Notes: generated from the letters alone by a model not told the origin. A DNA stretch of 31,635 bases from Spirochaetota bacterium (GCA_017302015.1 JAFLEE010000063.1:1-31635), one strand, 5' to 3'; shown: positions 23,985 to 31,635, counted from the stretch's first letter. Numbers and translations: made by a program.

Positions 23985-24671
23985 TCAGCCGGCTGACCTT
24001 GAGTCGCCGACCGTTGCGTTCATCGATGAAAAATATTCTCCGCTGACCCTGAAATGACGCGCCAAGGCCTCCGCAGCCCCATGGGCATCCCCCGAGAGGA
24101 TCGCCCGCAGGATGGCCAAGCGTTCTTCGGCCATCGCCGCGCGGTCGGCGCCCCCTTCGCTACGGTGCACGCGGTAGGGCCGGCATTGGAGCGCGTAGCG
24201 CTTCACGCACTCCACGAGGAGCCGATTGGGGCAGGCCGCATGGATGAGGTCGTGGAGCGCCTCGTCCACCGCCAGGATCTCGGCGCCGGAAGGAGGGATC
24301 GGCCCGGCGAGGCGGGCTTCGAGATCGCGCAGGCCGGCGAGGTCGAGGCGCTGGAAATAGGTGCGCAAGAGGAGCCCTTCGAGGAGGCTGCGGGCTTCCA
24401 TGAGATCGGCGAGCTCGTTCTCGCGGCGGGGCCGCACGAGGCAACCGCGGCGGGGCTGCTGCTCCAGAAACCCCTCGCGCACGAGGCGGATGAGTGCCTC
24501 GCGAAGCGGCGTGCGGCTGACGCCGAGTTCGGCGCACAGGCGCTCCTCGCGCAGGCGCGCGCAGGCGGGATAGGCGCCGGCGAGGAGTTTGGAGAGGAGT
24601 TGTCTGTAGACGGCCTCGCTGAGGGAGGGATGGGCGTCTCCCAACGGCGCGCCGTCAACCAAGCGCCCCAT
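23985..24671 (-). CDS. GntR-family regulator, FCD (FadR-like) subfamily
   Basis: A 228-aa regulator. Residues ~18-80 form the winged helix (LSEAVYRQLLSKLLAGAYPA, RLCAELGVSRTPLREALIRL, GFLEQQPRRGCLVRP). The all-helical FCD ligand domain follows (NELADLMEARSLLEGLLLRT, VDEALHDLIHAACPNRLL, MAEERLAILRAILSGDAHGA). FCD proteins bind a metal through Asp and His residues and sense small organic or sugar acids. The start overlaps the end of the SGNH hydrolase gene by 17 bases, so the two form an operon. A palindrome of the type bound by GntR proteins lies at that operon's promoter, pointing to autoregulation. Confidence 0.9.
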   Translation of the reverse strand: MGRLVDGAPLGDAHPSLSEAVYRQLLSKLLAGAYPACARLREERLCAELGVSRTPLREALIRLVREGFLEQQPRRGCLVRPRRENELADLMEARSLLEGLLLRTYFQRLDLAGLRDLEARLAGPIPPSGAEILAVDEALHDLIHAACPNRLLVECVKRYALQCRPYRVHRSEGGADRAAMAEERLAILRAILSGDAHGAAEALARHFRVSGEYFSSMNATVGDSRSAG

Positions 24672-25365
24672 CCATGAGGAGAGTCCCCTCCTTCGCTTCC
24701 TTCCAATAGGCCTCCTCCGACGTCGGCGCAGAGCCGAAGCGCGAGGCGAGATCGAACCCGAGGACCTTGTTCCCGCGCCGGTTGAGGTGGAAGCCGTCTT
24801 GCATGAGGGGGAGATAGCGGTCGGGATGCTTCGCCTGGAGGGCCTCCCAGCGCGCGAGATGGTCCACCAGGCCCGCCCCCGTCTTCGACGCAGCGATACG
24901 CACCCGCTGCATCATCGTTCGGAAAGTGGCGAGGTGCCCCGCGCCCACGCGCGCGGGATCGGGCGCGTAATAGGTTTGGAAAACGACCGCGCACCCCCAC
25001 GACGCGAAGCGGCGGTGGAGTTCCAGGAGATTGGCCTCGAACTCGTCGGGGGTCATTTGCCGATCGGGATTGGAGTCATTGCCGCCGATGGTGATGAAAA
25101 CCAAGTGGGGCTTATAGAATGCCGCATCTTCGTCGAAGCGGCCGAGGAGGTCGCGGGTCGTGTGCCCCCCGATGCCGGTATTGATGCAGTGGTGGATGCG
25201 CCCGTAGCAGTTCTGGAGCGCCAGGTCGAACACGTCGAACCAATGCATGCCCGGCAGGAACCTTTCGGTATTGGAGGAACCGAAGGCGAGGATACGGGTC
25301 TTGAGGCGCGCCTCGAAGCGAGCGGTCATGGCGGTGAAAACAGCGGGGGATTGGGGGGTTGTCAT
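24655..25365 (-). CDS. SGNH/GDSL-family hydrolase, cytoplasmic
   Basis: A 236-aa esterase-type enzyme without a signal peptide. The SGNH blocks are all visible: AFGSSNTE (nucleophile Ser31), INTGIGGHTT (oxyanion Gly), TIGGNDSN (Asn96) and QDGFHLN (Asp190 and His193). Such enzymes remove acyl groups, often acetyl esters, from sugars or other small molecules. Its ATG lies where the expected transcript begins, so the mRNA is probably leaderless. It is co-transcribed with a FCD GntR regulator, suggesting that its substrate or product is an organic or sugar acid ester. The exact substrate cannot be told. Confidence 0.85.
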   Translation of the reverse strand: MTTPQSPAVFTAMTARFEARLKTRILAFGSSNTERFLPGMHWFDVFDLALQNCYGRIHHCINTGIGGHTTRDLLGRFDEDAAFYKPHLVFITIGGNDSNPDRQMTPDEFEANLLELHRRFASWGCAVVFQTYYAPDPARVGAGHLATFRTMMQRVRIAASKTGAGLVDHLARWEALQAKHPDRYLPLMQDGFHLNRRGNKVLGFDLASRFGSAPTSEEAYWKEAKEGTLLMDGALG

Positions 25366-25369
25366 TTGT

Positions 25370-25385
25370 ATATTGTATACAATAT
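25370..25385. promoter_or_regulatory. GntR-type operator, 16-base palindrome
   Basis: ATATTGTATACAATAT is a perfect palindrome whose core TTGTATACAA fits the TNGT...ACNA pattern of FadR/FCD-type GntR sites. It begins five bases upstream of the SGNH start codon and covers the -10 box. The GntR protein encoded by the second gene of this operon is the obvious candidate to bind it. Confidence 0.7.
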
Positions 25386-25399
25386 TCTGCGCTTTTCAA
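25372..25399 (-). promoter_or_regulatory. Promoter of the SGNH-gntR operon, apparently leaderless
   Basis: On the minus strand TTGAAA (25394-25399), 16 bases and TACAAT (25372-25377) form a good vegetative promoter. Only six bases separate the -10 box from the ATG at 25365, so the predicted first base of the mRNA is the A of the start codon. There is no Shine-Dalgarno site, as expected for a leaderless message. Confidence 0.5.
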
Positions 25400-25611
25400 G
25401 GGTGGGGTGGAAATCAAAAAATTTTAAGCGTAATGCTCACAGAATTCCCCTCCTTTCTCTTAATTCTGTGCGAATAAACCATGCCAAAAACCCTCTTAAA
25501 ATACGCAAACCGCCCCATCCCCCCAACCCCTCTCTACCCATTTCCATCCCCACCGGCGAAATAATTCCCCAGCCCTTCCCACCACGATAAACTACCCCGC
25601 CCTTTCACCCC

Positions 25612-26280
25612 ATGCCGCGCCCCCCGTTCCCCGCCCGCCCTAATCGCGCCACCCTGGGCCTCACCCCCGACGAGTGGCAGACGCTCGAGCGGCTGAAGAC
25701 CCCGGCCCAGATCCAAGATTTCATCAGCGCTATCCCCGCCAATTTCGAGCCCGACGGAGACACCTACCTCTCGGTGCAGCAGGTGCTGCGCCAACGGCGC
25801 GCCCACTGCATCGAAGGGGCCTTGGTGGCCGCCTGCGCCCTTTGGATCCACGGGGAGCCCCCGCTCCTGTGGGATCTCTCGGCCGTGCGCGACGTCGACC
25901 ACGTCGTCACCCTCTACCGGCGCGGGGCCGCGTGGGGCGCCATCTCCAAATCCAACCACTCGACCCTGCGCTTCCGCGATCCCGTCTACCGGAGCCTTCG
26001 CGAACTCGCCCTCTCCTACCTCCACGAGTATTCCAACGACCGCGGCGAGAAGACCCTGCGGGCCTATTCGGTCGCCTGGGATCTTCGGAGCCTGCCGACG
26101 CGGAAATGGGTGGACAATCCGCAGAATTGCCTGGACCTCCCGCTCATCCTCACCAATATCCGCCACTACCCCCTCCTCCCCCGCGGGGTCCGGCGCCTGC
26201 GGCCCCTGGAGGAGATGGAACGCCGGGTGAAGCAATTCCGGCAATATGACAATCCTAGGAAACGATCCAGGCCGAAATAG
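25612..26280 (+). CDS. Transglutaminase-like (cysteine-protease fold) protein
   Basis: A 222-aa protein without a signal peptide. The segment RRAHCIEGALVAACALWIHG, with Cys66, looks like the nucleophile helix of the transglutaminase-like fold. DVDHVVTLY, with Asp96 and His97, and the following WGAISKSNHSTLRFRDPVYR and LRELALSYLHEY are typical of a widespread uncharacterised bacterial family of this type. A Cys-His pair supports a hydrolase or transferase, but no substrate is known. The end (RKRSRPK) is very basic. It stands alone between an SGNH operon and a convergent AraC gene. The ATG has no ribosome site, as for several genes here. Confidence 0.65.
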   Translation: MPRPPFPARPNRATLGLTPDEWQTLERLKTPAQIQDFISAIPANFEPDGDTYLSVQQVLRQRRAHCIEGALVAACALWIHGEPPLLWDLSAVRDVDHVVTLYRRGAAWGAISKSNHSTLRFRDPVYRSLRELALSYLHEYSNDRGEKTLRAYSVAWDLRSLPTRKWVDNPQNCLDLPLILTNIRHYPLLPRGVRRLRPLEEMERRVKQFRQYDNPRKRSRPK

Positions 26281-26303
26281 GCGTCGAAGATCCCCCGAGC
26301 CCC

Positions 26304-27158
26304 TCACGCGGGCCGGCCGGATCCCCGGTACTCGCTCGGGCTTTTTCCCGTCTTTTCCTTGAAGAGCGCCGAAAAATAATGGGCGTCGGAGAATCCGCAG
26401 CGCCCCGCGACCACGCGCACGACCTCGCAGGTATGGGAGAGGAGATACTCCGCCCGAAGCAGCCGCTCCTGGAGGTGCCACGCGTAGGGGGTGGTACCGA
26501 GTTCGGACCGAAAGCGCCGAATGGATTGGGAGACCGATAGCCCCGCGACCGCGGCCAATTCTTTGGACGGCACCGGCCGATCGCCCTGGGACTCGAGGAA
26601 GACCTTCATACGCGCGACGGCCGGGGTGAGCTTCTCCTGCCGCGCATGGGCGCTTTCCGAGGCGAGGCTGAGCGCTTCATGGAGCCAGAGCGCGACCGGC
26701 CGGGCCAGGCGCCGGGCGTGCCAGCCCTCCTTCTTGGCCCTGCGGCTCCGCGCGAGGAGCGCGCGGAAGATCGCCTCCGTCCCGCCCTGGTGGGGGACCA
26801 CGGTCGTTTCGCTGAGCCCATAGATGCGCAGGAGATATTCCATGAGCGCGCCTCGCACCGTGATCCAGGATTTGATGAGCGGAAATCCCCCCACCGTCCC
26901 GTAGCGGTAGGCCTTCCCCTTCTGGAGGAGGAAGAGATCCCCCGCCGAGAGGGAATACCGGCCCGAGGCGCTCTCCACCCAGCCCCGTCCCTCGTGGATA
27001 AACTCCACACCGTAGAACACCGCGGGGGCGAACGCGTTCTCCCGGGGATGGACCCAATGGCTTCGGCCCACGCATTGGATGATGAGGGGATCCTCCGCGG
27101 TTTCCTCCATCGGAAAGGGGAGGATCTCCTCGGGGGAGCGTTCGGCCTTCCGCTGCAT
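26304..27158 (-). CDS. AraC-family transcriptional regulator
   Basis: A regulator of about 284 aa. The N-terminal cupin-like domain shows WVHPRENAFAPAVFYGVEFI and YSLSAGDLFLLQKGKAYRYG. The C-terminal ~100 residues hold the AraC helix-turn-helix pair (VPSKELAAVAGLSVSQSIRR; EVVRVVAGRCGFSDAHYFSA) and end FKEKTGKSPSEYRG, a common form for the family. I start it at ATG 27158, which has GAGGA eight bases upstream; ATG 27164 and a TTG at 27176 are also in frame. It diverges from the 1401-aa GH42-like gene, whose control region holds helical-turn-spaced repeats suited to an AraC activator. Confidence 0.87.
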   Translation of the reverse strand: MQRKAERSPEEILPFPMEETAEDPLIIQCVGRSHWVHPRENAFAPAVFYGVEFIHEGRGWVESASGRYSLSAGDLFLLQKGKAYRYGTVGGFPLIKSWITVRGALMEYLLRIYGLSETTVVPHQGGTEAIFRALLARSRRAKKEGWHARRLARPVALWLHEALSLASESAHARQEKLTPAVARMKVFLESQGDRPVPSKELAAVAGLSVSQSIRRFRSELGTTPYAWHLQERLLRAEYLLSHTCEVVRVVAGRCGFSDAHYFSALFKEKTGKSPSEYRGSGRPA

Positions 27159-27209
27159 GCGCATTTTCCTCACCAAAGCGAGCTTTTTCCGGGTGGCGGA
27201 TTCTCCGCG

Positions 27210-27245
27210 ATGCCTCTATACTATTAAAAATGCCTATAAAATGCC
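27210..27245. promoter_or_regulatory. Phased direct repeats and weak promoter before the GH42-like gene
   Basis: AAAATGCC occurs at 27227-27234 and again at 27238-27245, 11 bases apart, about one turn of the helix. A third ATGCC begins at 27210, 20 bases before the one at 27230. AraC-family proteins bind direct repeats on one DNA face, and an AraC gene is divergent here. A TATACT box (27217-27222) has only a poor -35 17 bases upstream, as expected for an activator-dependent promoter. Confidence 0.5.
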
Positions 27246-27286
27246 AGGAACCAGGGCGAAGCCACTTCCGCGGCAAGGAAGCTTCC

Positions 27287-30200
27287 ATGCGTATTTTACC
27301 CCCACTTGGCCTCGCCCTCGCCTCGCTGGTCCTGGCCAGTTTCCCGGCCAACCTGATCCCCAATGGCTCCTTCGAATCCGGGGCCTGGGGAGGCAATGCC
27401 TGGCGCGGGAAAGGCTCCGTCGCCCTCGTCGCCCAGGGCGGTCCCGAGGGAACGCCCTGCCTTCTCCTCACGGGCCTCAGCCCCGACGCGGCGGTGCAGG
27501 CGATTTCCGCGCGCTTTGAGTTTTCCCCCGGCAAGGCCTACGCCCTCCAATTCGCCTACCGCAGCACCGCCCGCGCGACCGTCGACCTCCGCTGGAAGGG
27601 CGGCGGGATCGTCTATGAACTCCGCAAGCCGGCGGCGACTTGGCTTACGCTCCATGAAGCCTTGGCCCGAAAAGATGCGGGGGGCATCCTCTACGCCAAG
27701 GGGCTTGGCGCGGCGGAGGGGCGGCAGAACCTCCTCGAAGGCGCCTTCCGGTTTCCCGAAGGGGTCGCCGAAGTGACCGCTTACCTCACCCTCAGCGGCG
27801 AGGGCACGCTCCGCCTGGCCGCGCTCCAACTCGAAGAAGCGGCGCCCCGGGATCGGGCAGACGGCGGGAACGCCATGGACCGGGACGAGGCCGACCGCCT
27901 CCTCATCCGAAAAGATGGCGCCGTGGAAGCCACGCGGGCCCCGGCGAGCCGCTTCAAACTCGACCTCCACGAGGTGGCCCTGCGTTCCCCGGTCGTGCGC
28001 GACCCCGGGCCTTGGCCGAGCTCCGCCACGGACCTCCGCATCCGCGGCGATCAGTTCGTGCGCGGGGACAAACCGGTCTTCCTGTTCGGGGTCGAGTCGG
28101 TGGTCGTCCACCCCTGGCTCTACCGGCTCCTGGGCATGGACCTCGTCCACATGCAGGACCCCTGCCCGACGGCGGTGATGCGCACGCGCAAGACCAACGA
28201 TACCGTGGAGGTCTGGTGGGAACCCTACCGGTGGATGGAGGCCCAATTGCGCCAACTTCTGGGCGCGGGGCTCTCGGTCTACATCCAGCCCTTCGAGGAG
28301 AAGCAGGATGTCATGCCCAACGTCCCCCTCTCCAAGGAGTTCCCTGCCCTGTTCGTCAACCGCAGCCATTTCCTCAATTACCGCTTCGAGGAGCCCGATG
28401 GGAAGCGCCTGCGCGAGAATATGTGGAAGAGCCTCCTGGACATCTCCCGCCGCTACCCGATCTTCGCCTACGAACTCTTCAACGAGGTGCGCTATATGGA
28501 CTATAGCCCCGCGAACCTGGCCGCTTTCCGCGCCTCCATGGCGGCCAAGTACGGGGCGATCGGGGCGGCCAACGCCGCCTGGGGGAGCGCCTTCCCTTCC
28601 TACGAGGCGATGACCCCGCCCGAAAAATCCTCCGCCGCCGGCGGGAACCTCATGGGGCTCTCGCCCAAGGATTTCTCCCGGCCCCTTTGGATCGACTGGC
28701 AGAAATACATCGAGACCGTCTTCTCGAACCATATGGCCGAGGTTTCTCGCCTCGTGCGGTCCATCGACGCGGGCCCCGCGGCCTACCGCACAATCCAATC
28801 GGTCTGCGACCTCCACCAGGATTATAGCGGGGGCGGGGGCGTCCTCCCCTCCCACAAGATCCTCTCGGAGGATTTCTACGGGGATGAGGCGAGCGGCGGG
28901 AATTACATCTCCCAAAGCGGCGGCGACGATCTCCACGAGATCAAGCGCATGCTCAAGCCGCTCATGCTGGGCGACGCCGTCTCCTTCCTCTCCGCCGGCA
29001 AGCCGGTGCTCGACATCGAATGCCAGGTGCAGGGCTACGGCCGCTCCCCGGCCGCGGGCTCCCGGGTGGTCGAGCTCCACGGGGCCTGGCGGTTCTCCGA
29101 GGATAACGGGAAGGCCGGCGCGGGCCGCGGCCAGGAGACCCCCGGCTTCGACGACGCGGGCTGGAAGGAAATCGCCGTCCCCGGGTTCTGGGGCACCCAG
29201 GGCTTCCCCGATTGCCGATTCGGCTGGTACCGCAAGCGTTTCGTCCTCGGTCCCGCGATGGCCGGCTCCCGCCTCTTCCTCAACGGCAGCAAACTCTCCG
29301 ACCGGGCCACCGTTTGGGTCAACGGCAAGCAGATCCTCCAAACCCGCGAATGGAACGAGAGTTTCGCCGTGGAACTCACCGCGCTCCTGCGCCCCGGCGC
29401 CGAGAACGTCATCGCCCTCGCCATCGCCAACGAGTACCGCGACGCGGGGATGTACTGGGGGGGGATCCGCGGCTACCTTTCCCTCGACGACCGGCCCTAC
29501 CCGCCCTACGCCCCCCTGAGCGCCGGGCAGATGCGCAGCTTCTTCTGGGAGAAGGCCGTCCACGGCAAGAACGGCGTGATCATGTCCTACGCCTACGATC
29601 CCGAGGCCACCCGCCTCTCCATGTTCAACCCGCGCAAGGTCTCCGCCGAGGCCCTCCAGGCCATCCCCTCCGTGAAGAAAGAATTGGAGGGCGTGGCCGA
29701 CCTCGTGCTGGGGGAGCACCGCAGGCCCGCCGATGTGGCGCTCATGTATTCCTTCGAGAGCGGGCGGGGTCGCGTCTACAAAGGCTATGAGGAATGGCTC
29801 GCCGCCCCGGCCACCAAGGACCTCCTCGATTGGTATGCAGCCCTCACCTTCGCCCTCATCCCCACCGACGTGGCGAATAACGCCGCCCTGCTTTCCGGGG
29901 CCTGCGACCGCCACCGGGCCCTGCTCCTGCGCATGTGCGAGCGCGCGCTCCCGGGAACCCTGGAGAAACTGGAAGCCTACGTCCGCGGCGGGGGCATCCT
30001 GCTCCTCGACCACGGGTCCCTCGCCCTCGACGATGAGCGCCATACCCGCCTCGACCTCGGGCGCCTGGTGGGCGCGCGCATCGGCGAAGCGTTCACCAAC
30101 GCGCGCGCGGTCCAAGCCGGCGAAATGCTCGGTGAGGGCTTCACCACGCGCCCCCGGGAATTTGATGGCCAAACCGGCCGGGCGGTCGAACTCGCGGGGG

Positions 30201-31492
30201 CGAGCGCCCTCCTCTCCTACAGCGACGGCCGTCCCGCGGTCACGACCTACGCGCTCGGCAAGGGGCGCGTCTATTATTTCGCCGCCGAATGGCCCGAGGG
30301 AAGTTTCCAGCCCTTCCTCGCCTCGCTCCTGGCGCGCCACGGGATCGCAAATCCGGCCCTGTCCCTTTCCCTGCCCCCCGGGGCGAAACTCGGCCGCCAC
30401 ACCGAGGGCCGGCTCTTCTCCCGTTCGGGCGACTCCGTCCTCTACCTCCATAATTGGGGGGACGGGCCCGCTCCCATGACCGTGAAACTTCCCGCGCTTC
30501 CCGATGGCGATTTCCGTGTGCGCGACCTGAAGACGGGCGCCCCTTTCGCGGGAGGCCTCGTGAGCGCCGCGTCTCTGAAGCGGGGCCTTTCCATCGCCCT
30601 CGAGGGGCAGGATCCCCTCGTGCTCCTCCTCGAGCCGGCAAACAAGGCAGCCAGGGCCCTCCCCAAATTGCCGGCCGCCCACACCGAGGCGCTGCGCCTG
30701 CTGCGCCCCAGTCCGCCCGCGGCCATCCGCGTGCTCGTCAACGCCTCCCGCGCCGAGACCGTCAGCCGCGTGCGCATGCTCACCGCGGTGCGCCTCCTCG
30801 AAGCCAACGGTTTCCAACTCGAGACCGGCCTCGAGGAACTCAAAGAAGACCTGGTCGTCGCCGGCGAGGGGATCCGCACGGAGAAGCTCTCCGCCTACCA
30901 GATCGTCACGACCCTCGGCAACGCCACCGGCGATCGGAAATTCAGGAAAGAGGAGATCGAAACACTTAGGCAATTCGTTTCGAACGGGGGCAGCCTCCTC
31001 CTCGGCGCCAATTTCTTCGTCGGTCCCCACTATTGGCAGGAGAATTGGGGTTCCAAGGGGCCACTGGCGAAGGCCTTCGGGGTGGAACTCGGGCACCAGA
31101 ACGCTGTCGATTCCAACGCCGGCCTCGACGGGTTCGCCTTCCATCCCCGGGTCGACGCGGTGGCGGGGCACCCCATCACCACCGCCGTGACGTCGGTGCA
31201 GACCCTCGGCATGTCGGTGCTCAAGGCCACGCGACCCGATGCGTTCGTGCTGCTTCGCGCCTCGCCGCGGTCGACCCCGCCCGGCGCCGCCCTCGCCCTC
31301 GCCTTCGAGTACGGCAAGGGACGGGTCGTCGTCCTCGGCGACAGCAAGTGGCTCACCCCGGACCTCCTCGGCAAAGAGGATAACGCCCAATTCTGCCTCA
31401 ACCTCTTCCAGTGGCTGGCCCATCGGGAACGCGCCATCGCCGCCCTTCCCGCCGCGGAAAAAGCGCGCCTGACCGACACCCGCCTGGACTGA
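27287..31492 (+). CDS. Giant secreted mosaic GH42-like glycosidase with inserted GH2-type sandwich
   Basis: A 1401-aa protein from ATG 27287 (AAGGA upstream; an earlier in-frame ATG at 27230 would precede the signal peptide MRILPPLGLALASLVLASFP). Modules: a CBM4/9-like sandwich (about 25-185, NLIPNGSFESGAWGG); a GH42-like TIM barrel with YELFNEVRY (acid/base Glu400) and VLDIECQVQ (likely nucleophile Glu578); a GH2-type sugar-binding sandwich (about 593-732, FDDAGWKEIAVPGFW, ATVWVNGKQIL); barrel strand eight (GQMRSFFWEKAVHGKNGVIM); a GH42-type amidotransferase-like domain (about 810-1010, YVRGGGILLLDHG); a small beta domain; and a second amidotransferase-like domain (about 1145-1390, FVSNGGSLLLGANFF). 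It probably cleaves beta-galactosides or related glycans outside the cytoplasm under the adjacent AraC regulator. Confidence 0.78.
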   Translation: MRILPPLGLALASLVLASFPANLIPNGSFESGAWGGNAWRGKGSVALVAQGGPEGTPCLLLTGLSPDAAVQAISARFEFSPGKAYALQFAYRSTARATVDLRWKGGGIVYELRKPAATWLTLHEALARKDAGGILYAKGLGAAEGRQNLLEGAFRFPEGVAEVTAYLTLSGEGTLRLAALQLEEAAPRDRADGGNAMDRDEADRLLIRKDGAVEATRAPASRFKLDLHEVALRSPVVRDPGPWPSSATDLRIRGDQFVRGDKPVFLFGVESVVVHPWLYRLLGMDLVHMQDPCPTAVMRTRKTNDTVEVWWEPYRWMEAQLRQLLGAGLSVYIQPFEEKQDVMPNVPLSKEFPALFVNRSHFLNYRFEEPDGKRLRENMWKSLLDISRRYPIFAYELFNEVRYMDYSPANLAAFRASMAAKYGAIGAANAAWGSAFPSYEAMTPPEKSSAAGGNLMGLSPKDFSRPLWIDWQKYIETVFSNHMAEVSRLVRSIDAGPAAYRTIQSVCDLHQDYSGGGGVLPSHKILSEDFYGDEASGGNYISQSGGDDLHEIKRMLKPLMLGDAVSFLSAGKPVLDIECQVQGYGRSPAAGSRVVELHGAWRFSEDNGKAGAGRGQETPGFDDAGWKEIAVPGFWGTQGFPDCRFGWYRKRFVLGPAMAGSRLFLNGSKLSDRATVWVNGKQILQTREWNESFAVELTALLRPGAENVIALAIANEYRDAGMYWGGIRGYLSLDDRPYPPYAPLSAGQMRSFFWEKAVHGKNGVIMSYAYDPEATRLSMFNPRKVSAEALQAIPSVKKELEGVADLVLGEHRRPADVALMYSFESGRGRVYKGYEEWLAAPATKDLLDWYAALTFALIPTDVANNAALLSGACDRHRALLLRMCERALPGTLEKLEAYVRGGGILLLDHGSLALDDERHTRLDLGRLVGARIGEAFTNARAVQAGEMLGEGFTTRPREFDGQTGRAVELAGASALLSYSDGRPAVTTYALGKGRVYYFAAEWPEGSFQPFLASLLARHGIANPALSLSLPPGAKLGRHTEGRLFSRSGDSVLYLHNWGDGPAPMTVKLPALPDGDFRVRDLKTGAPFAGGLVSAASLKRGLSIALEGQDPLVLLLEPANKAARALPKLPAAHTEALRLLRPSPPAAIRVLVNASRAETVSRVRMLTAVRLLEANGFQLETGLEELKEDLVVAGEGIRTEKLSAYQIVTTLGNATGDRKFRKEEIETLRQFVSNGGSLLLGANFFVGPHYWQENWGSKGPLAKAFGVELGHQNAVDSNAGLDGFAFHPRVDAVAGHPITTAVTSVQTLGMSVLKATRPDAFVLLRASPRSTPPGAALALAFEYGKGRVVVLGDSKWLTPDLLGKEDNAQFCLNLFQWLAHRERAIAALPAAEKARLTDTRLD

Positions 31493-31516
31493 GGCGGGGG
31501 CCCAAGCCTTCCCTAG

Positions 31517-31575
31517 TTGCCTCACCTAAAAATCCGGACGAAACCCACCCCCATTGCCTCACCTAAATTCCGGTC
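31517..31575. repeat. Two short direct repeats, possible IS end
   Basis: TTGCCTCACCTAAA occurs at 31517 and at 31554, each followed after one or two bases by TCCGG and (A/T)C; the copies start 37 bases apart. Repeated blocks of this length near an end are seen in IS21-family elements, so a mobile element may begin here, 25 bases after the GH42-like stop codon. A small hairpin (TGCCC/GGGCA) follows near 31614-31626. No transposase frame can be recognised in the last 60 bases. Confidence 0.5.
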
Positions 31576-31635
31576 AAGCGGTAGGTCTTCTTTTGGGTGT
31601 TTTTAGCCTGGATCTGCCCTGCGGGCAACCCTTTC

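Noticed and set aside
23839-24057. A 72-codon frame after the transporter genes
   Set aside because: No ribosome site or motif, and it runs into the antisense of the GntR gene.
27296-31525. A 1409-codon open frame on the minus strand opposite the GH42-like gene
   Set aside because: It mirrors a real gene in GC-rich DNA, where antisense frames stay open because stop codons are rare. The predicted protein is Gly/Glu/Arg-rich without recognisable motifs, while the plus strand has clear domains.

Overview
This is a GC-rich bacterial segment (coding regions strongly G/C at third codon positions) from a polysaccharide-degrading organism with a cell envelope that receives many secreted proteins. 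The gene mix is multi-domain glycoside hydrolases (GHs), a PF12831-type FAD oxidoreductase, a GH110-like beta-helix enzyme, and paired AraC/LacI/GntR regulators with no SusC/SusD. That mix resembles uncultured members of the PVC group (Lentisphaerota, Kiritimatiellota) or Hydrogenedentota/Armatimonadota. This is inference from gene content; there is no rRNA or other marker gene in the window.

Layout. The left edge (1-119) is the end of an IS3-family-like insertion sequence that has cut the 3' end of a secreted protein gene (75-809). A cytoplasmic six-hairpin glycosidase-like gene (879-2951, minus) diverges from an AraC regulator (3038-3883), with a perfect inverted repeat between them. Next comes a minus-strand operon of two secreted clan GH-A enzymes joined by an ATGA overlap (6560 to 3964), then a lone methyl-accepting chemotaxis protein (6681-8306). 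An AT-rich intergenic region carries promoters for this gene and for a LacI regulator. The LacI gene (8758-9789) heads an operon with a secreted GH39-like enzyme plus CBM9-like module, a small secreted beta-sandwich protein, and a 1014-aa LamG + GH71-like + CBM9-like enzyme (to 15420). A convergent AraC gene (15434-16297) is divergent from a FAD-dependent oxidoreductase (16391-18283), followed by a GH110-like beta-helix protein (18438-20069).

The segment 20103-23832 holds a cobalt/nickel ECF-type transporter split into two divergent arms: cbiQ-cbiO plus a translationally coupled secreted LolA-like gene on the minus strand, and cbiM plus a NikN/CbiN-like small subunit on the plus strand. Next is an SGNH hydrolase-FCD GntR operon (25365 to 23985, minus) with a palindromic operator overlapping an apparently leaderless promoter, and then a transglutaminase-like protein (25612-26280). 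Finally an AraC gene (minus) diverges from a 1401-aa secreted mosaic GH42-like enzyme (27287-31492). The right edge (31517-31575) has two copies of a short direct repeat that may be the subterminal repeats of another insertion sequence.

How it fits together: regulators each sit beside their likely targets (three AraC, one LacI, one GntR), so the window reads as several small independently controlled glycan-use modules. Secreted GHs with carbohydrate-binding modules act outside the cytoplasm, while signal-less enzymes (six-hairpin GH, FAD oxidoreductase, GH110-like, SGNH) would finish the breakdown inside. No tRNA, rRNA or CRISPR array was seen.
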